DNA from: Bdellovibrionales bacterium CG12_big_fil_rev_8_21_14_0_65_38_15
Lineage (GTDB): Bacteria; Bdellovibrionota; Bacteriovoracia; Bacteriovoracales; Bacteriovoracaceae
Direction: 5' to 3'
NCBI GenBank assembly: GCA_002787775.1
Contig: PCUW01000022.1
Span: 1-51,138 of the forward strand
Length of the DNA: 51,138 nucleotides
Shown here: positions 51,076 through 51,138 of the stretch, one piece after another
How positions within the stretch are numbered: the first letter of the stretch is position 1
How the letters are laid out: every line of letters starts with the position of its first letter
Made by a program: the position numbers and the translations under genes
The notes under the pieces: model-generated
The model's input: the letters and a program-made list of their open reading frames with translations, nothing else
Databases searched by the model: none
Told to the model about the DNA's origin: nothing

Positions 51076-51138
51076 TTAGTCGATAAGTCTATCTACAGCT
51101 GAGCGCATTTCTTCATTACGCACAACTAATACATTTAA
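51076..51138 (-). CDS. C-terminal end of a gene that leaves the window
   Basis: On the minus strand the window's last bases read an open frame of 20 codons, ending ...RNEEMRSAVDRLID and TAA at 51078-51076. Only the C-terminus is visible, and I cannot name the family. Confidence 0.45.
   Translation of the reverse strand, partial: LNVLVVRNEEMRSAVDRLID

Overview
The window is about 51 kb of AT-rich (roughly 37% GC), very densely coded bacterial chromosome. It carries no rRNA or tRNA gene, CRISPR array, transposase or phage structural gene that I can see. Gram-negative features are clear: lipoproteins, TolC and RND proteins, outer-membrane barrels and many signal peptides. The low GC, the large share of small secreted proteins of unknown function, and the mix of families (stand-alone SWIB protein, VF530, SelO, DUF808, YeeN-like YebC, S13-like peptidase) suggest a predatory deltaproteobacterium-like lineage such as Bacteriovoracaceae/Halobacteriovorax (Bdellovibrionota). 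This placement is an inference from gene content and composition, not from a marker gene.

Layout. 1-9 kb: secreted proteins (catalase-like protein, M1-like peptidase), an ABC-F ATPase with a degenerate second ATP site, a sodium/solute symporter, a cytochrome c lipoprotein with a CBS-pair protein, and an M48-like peptidase. 9-12 kb: a complete copper-efflux module, copZ / copA-cueR, with a near-consensus CueR operator in a 19-bp promoter spacer. 12-18.6 kb: a minus-strand operon with, in transcription order, a Spy/CnrX-like periplasmic protein, an ECF sigma factor, a one-TM putative anti-sigma factor, a TolC-like protein and an RND pump, then a lipase-like hydrolase. It resembles a Cnr-type regulatory cassette placed in front of a pump, but the usual membrane-fusion adaptor is absent. 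18.6-30 kb: an outer-membrane protein, a lipoprotein with a protein-glutaminase-like Cys-His-Asp arrangement, a cold-shock protein, SelO, a compact S13-like peptidase, DUF808, GDPD, a cupin-GNAT-HNH cluster and several unknowns.

30-41 kb: a SWIB-domain protein preceded by a perfect 16-bp inverted repeat, a DoxX-like protein, a radical SAM protein, an orphan hybrid histidine kinase, YeeN-like YebC, MntP, VF530, a triple-repeat DNDGRxPW secreted protein and a cupin/DOPA-dioxygenase-like pair. 41-51 kb: an M32 carboxypeptidase, two adjacent outer-membrane-barrel-like proteins with charged C-terminal tails, a secreted S15-like peptidase/acylase and a 988-residue secreted cysteine-containing protein.

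Many genes end tail-to-tail with overlaps of a few bases, and strong intrinsic terminators appear at several ends. Several start codons were moved downstream from the longest reading frame because a Shine-Dalgarno sequence plus signal peptide, or a known family start, supports the shorter form. No intergenic stretch exceeds 300 bases. The longest, 32629-32918 and 50245-50526, hold no gene that I can support. No single locus is clearly a new defence or mobile system. The best leads are the adaptor-less ECF/RND operon, the deamidase-like lipoprotein, the hairpins that cover translation starts, and the lineage-type secreted repeat and barrel proteins.
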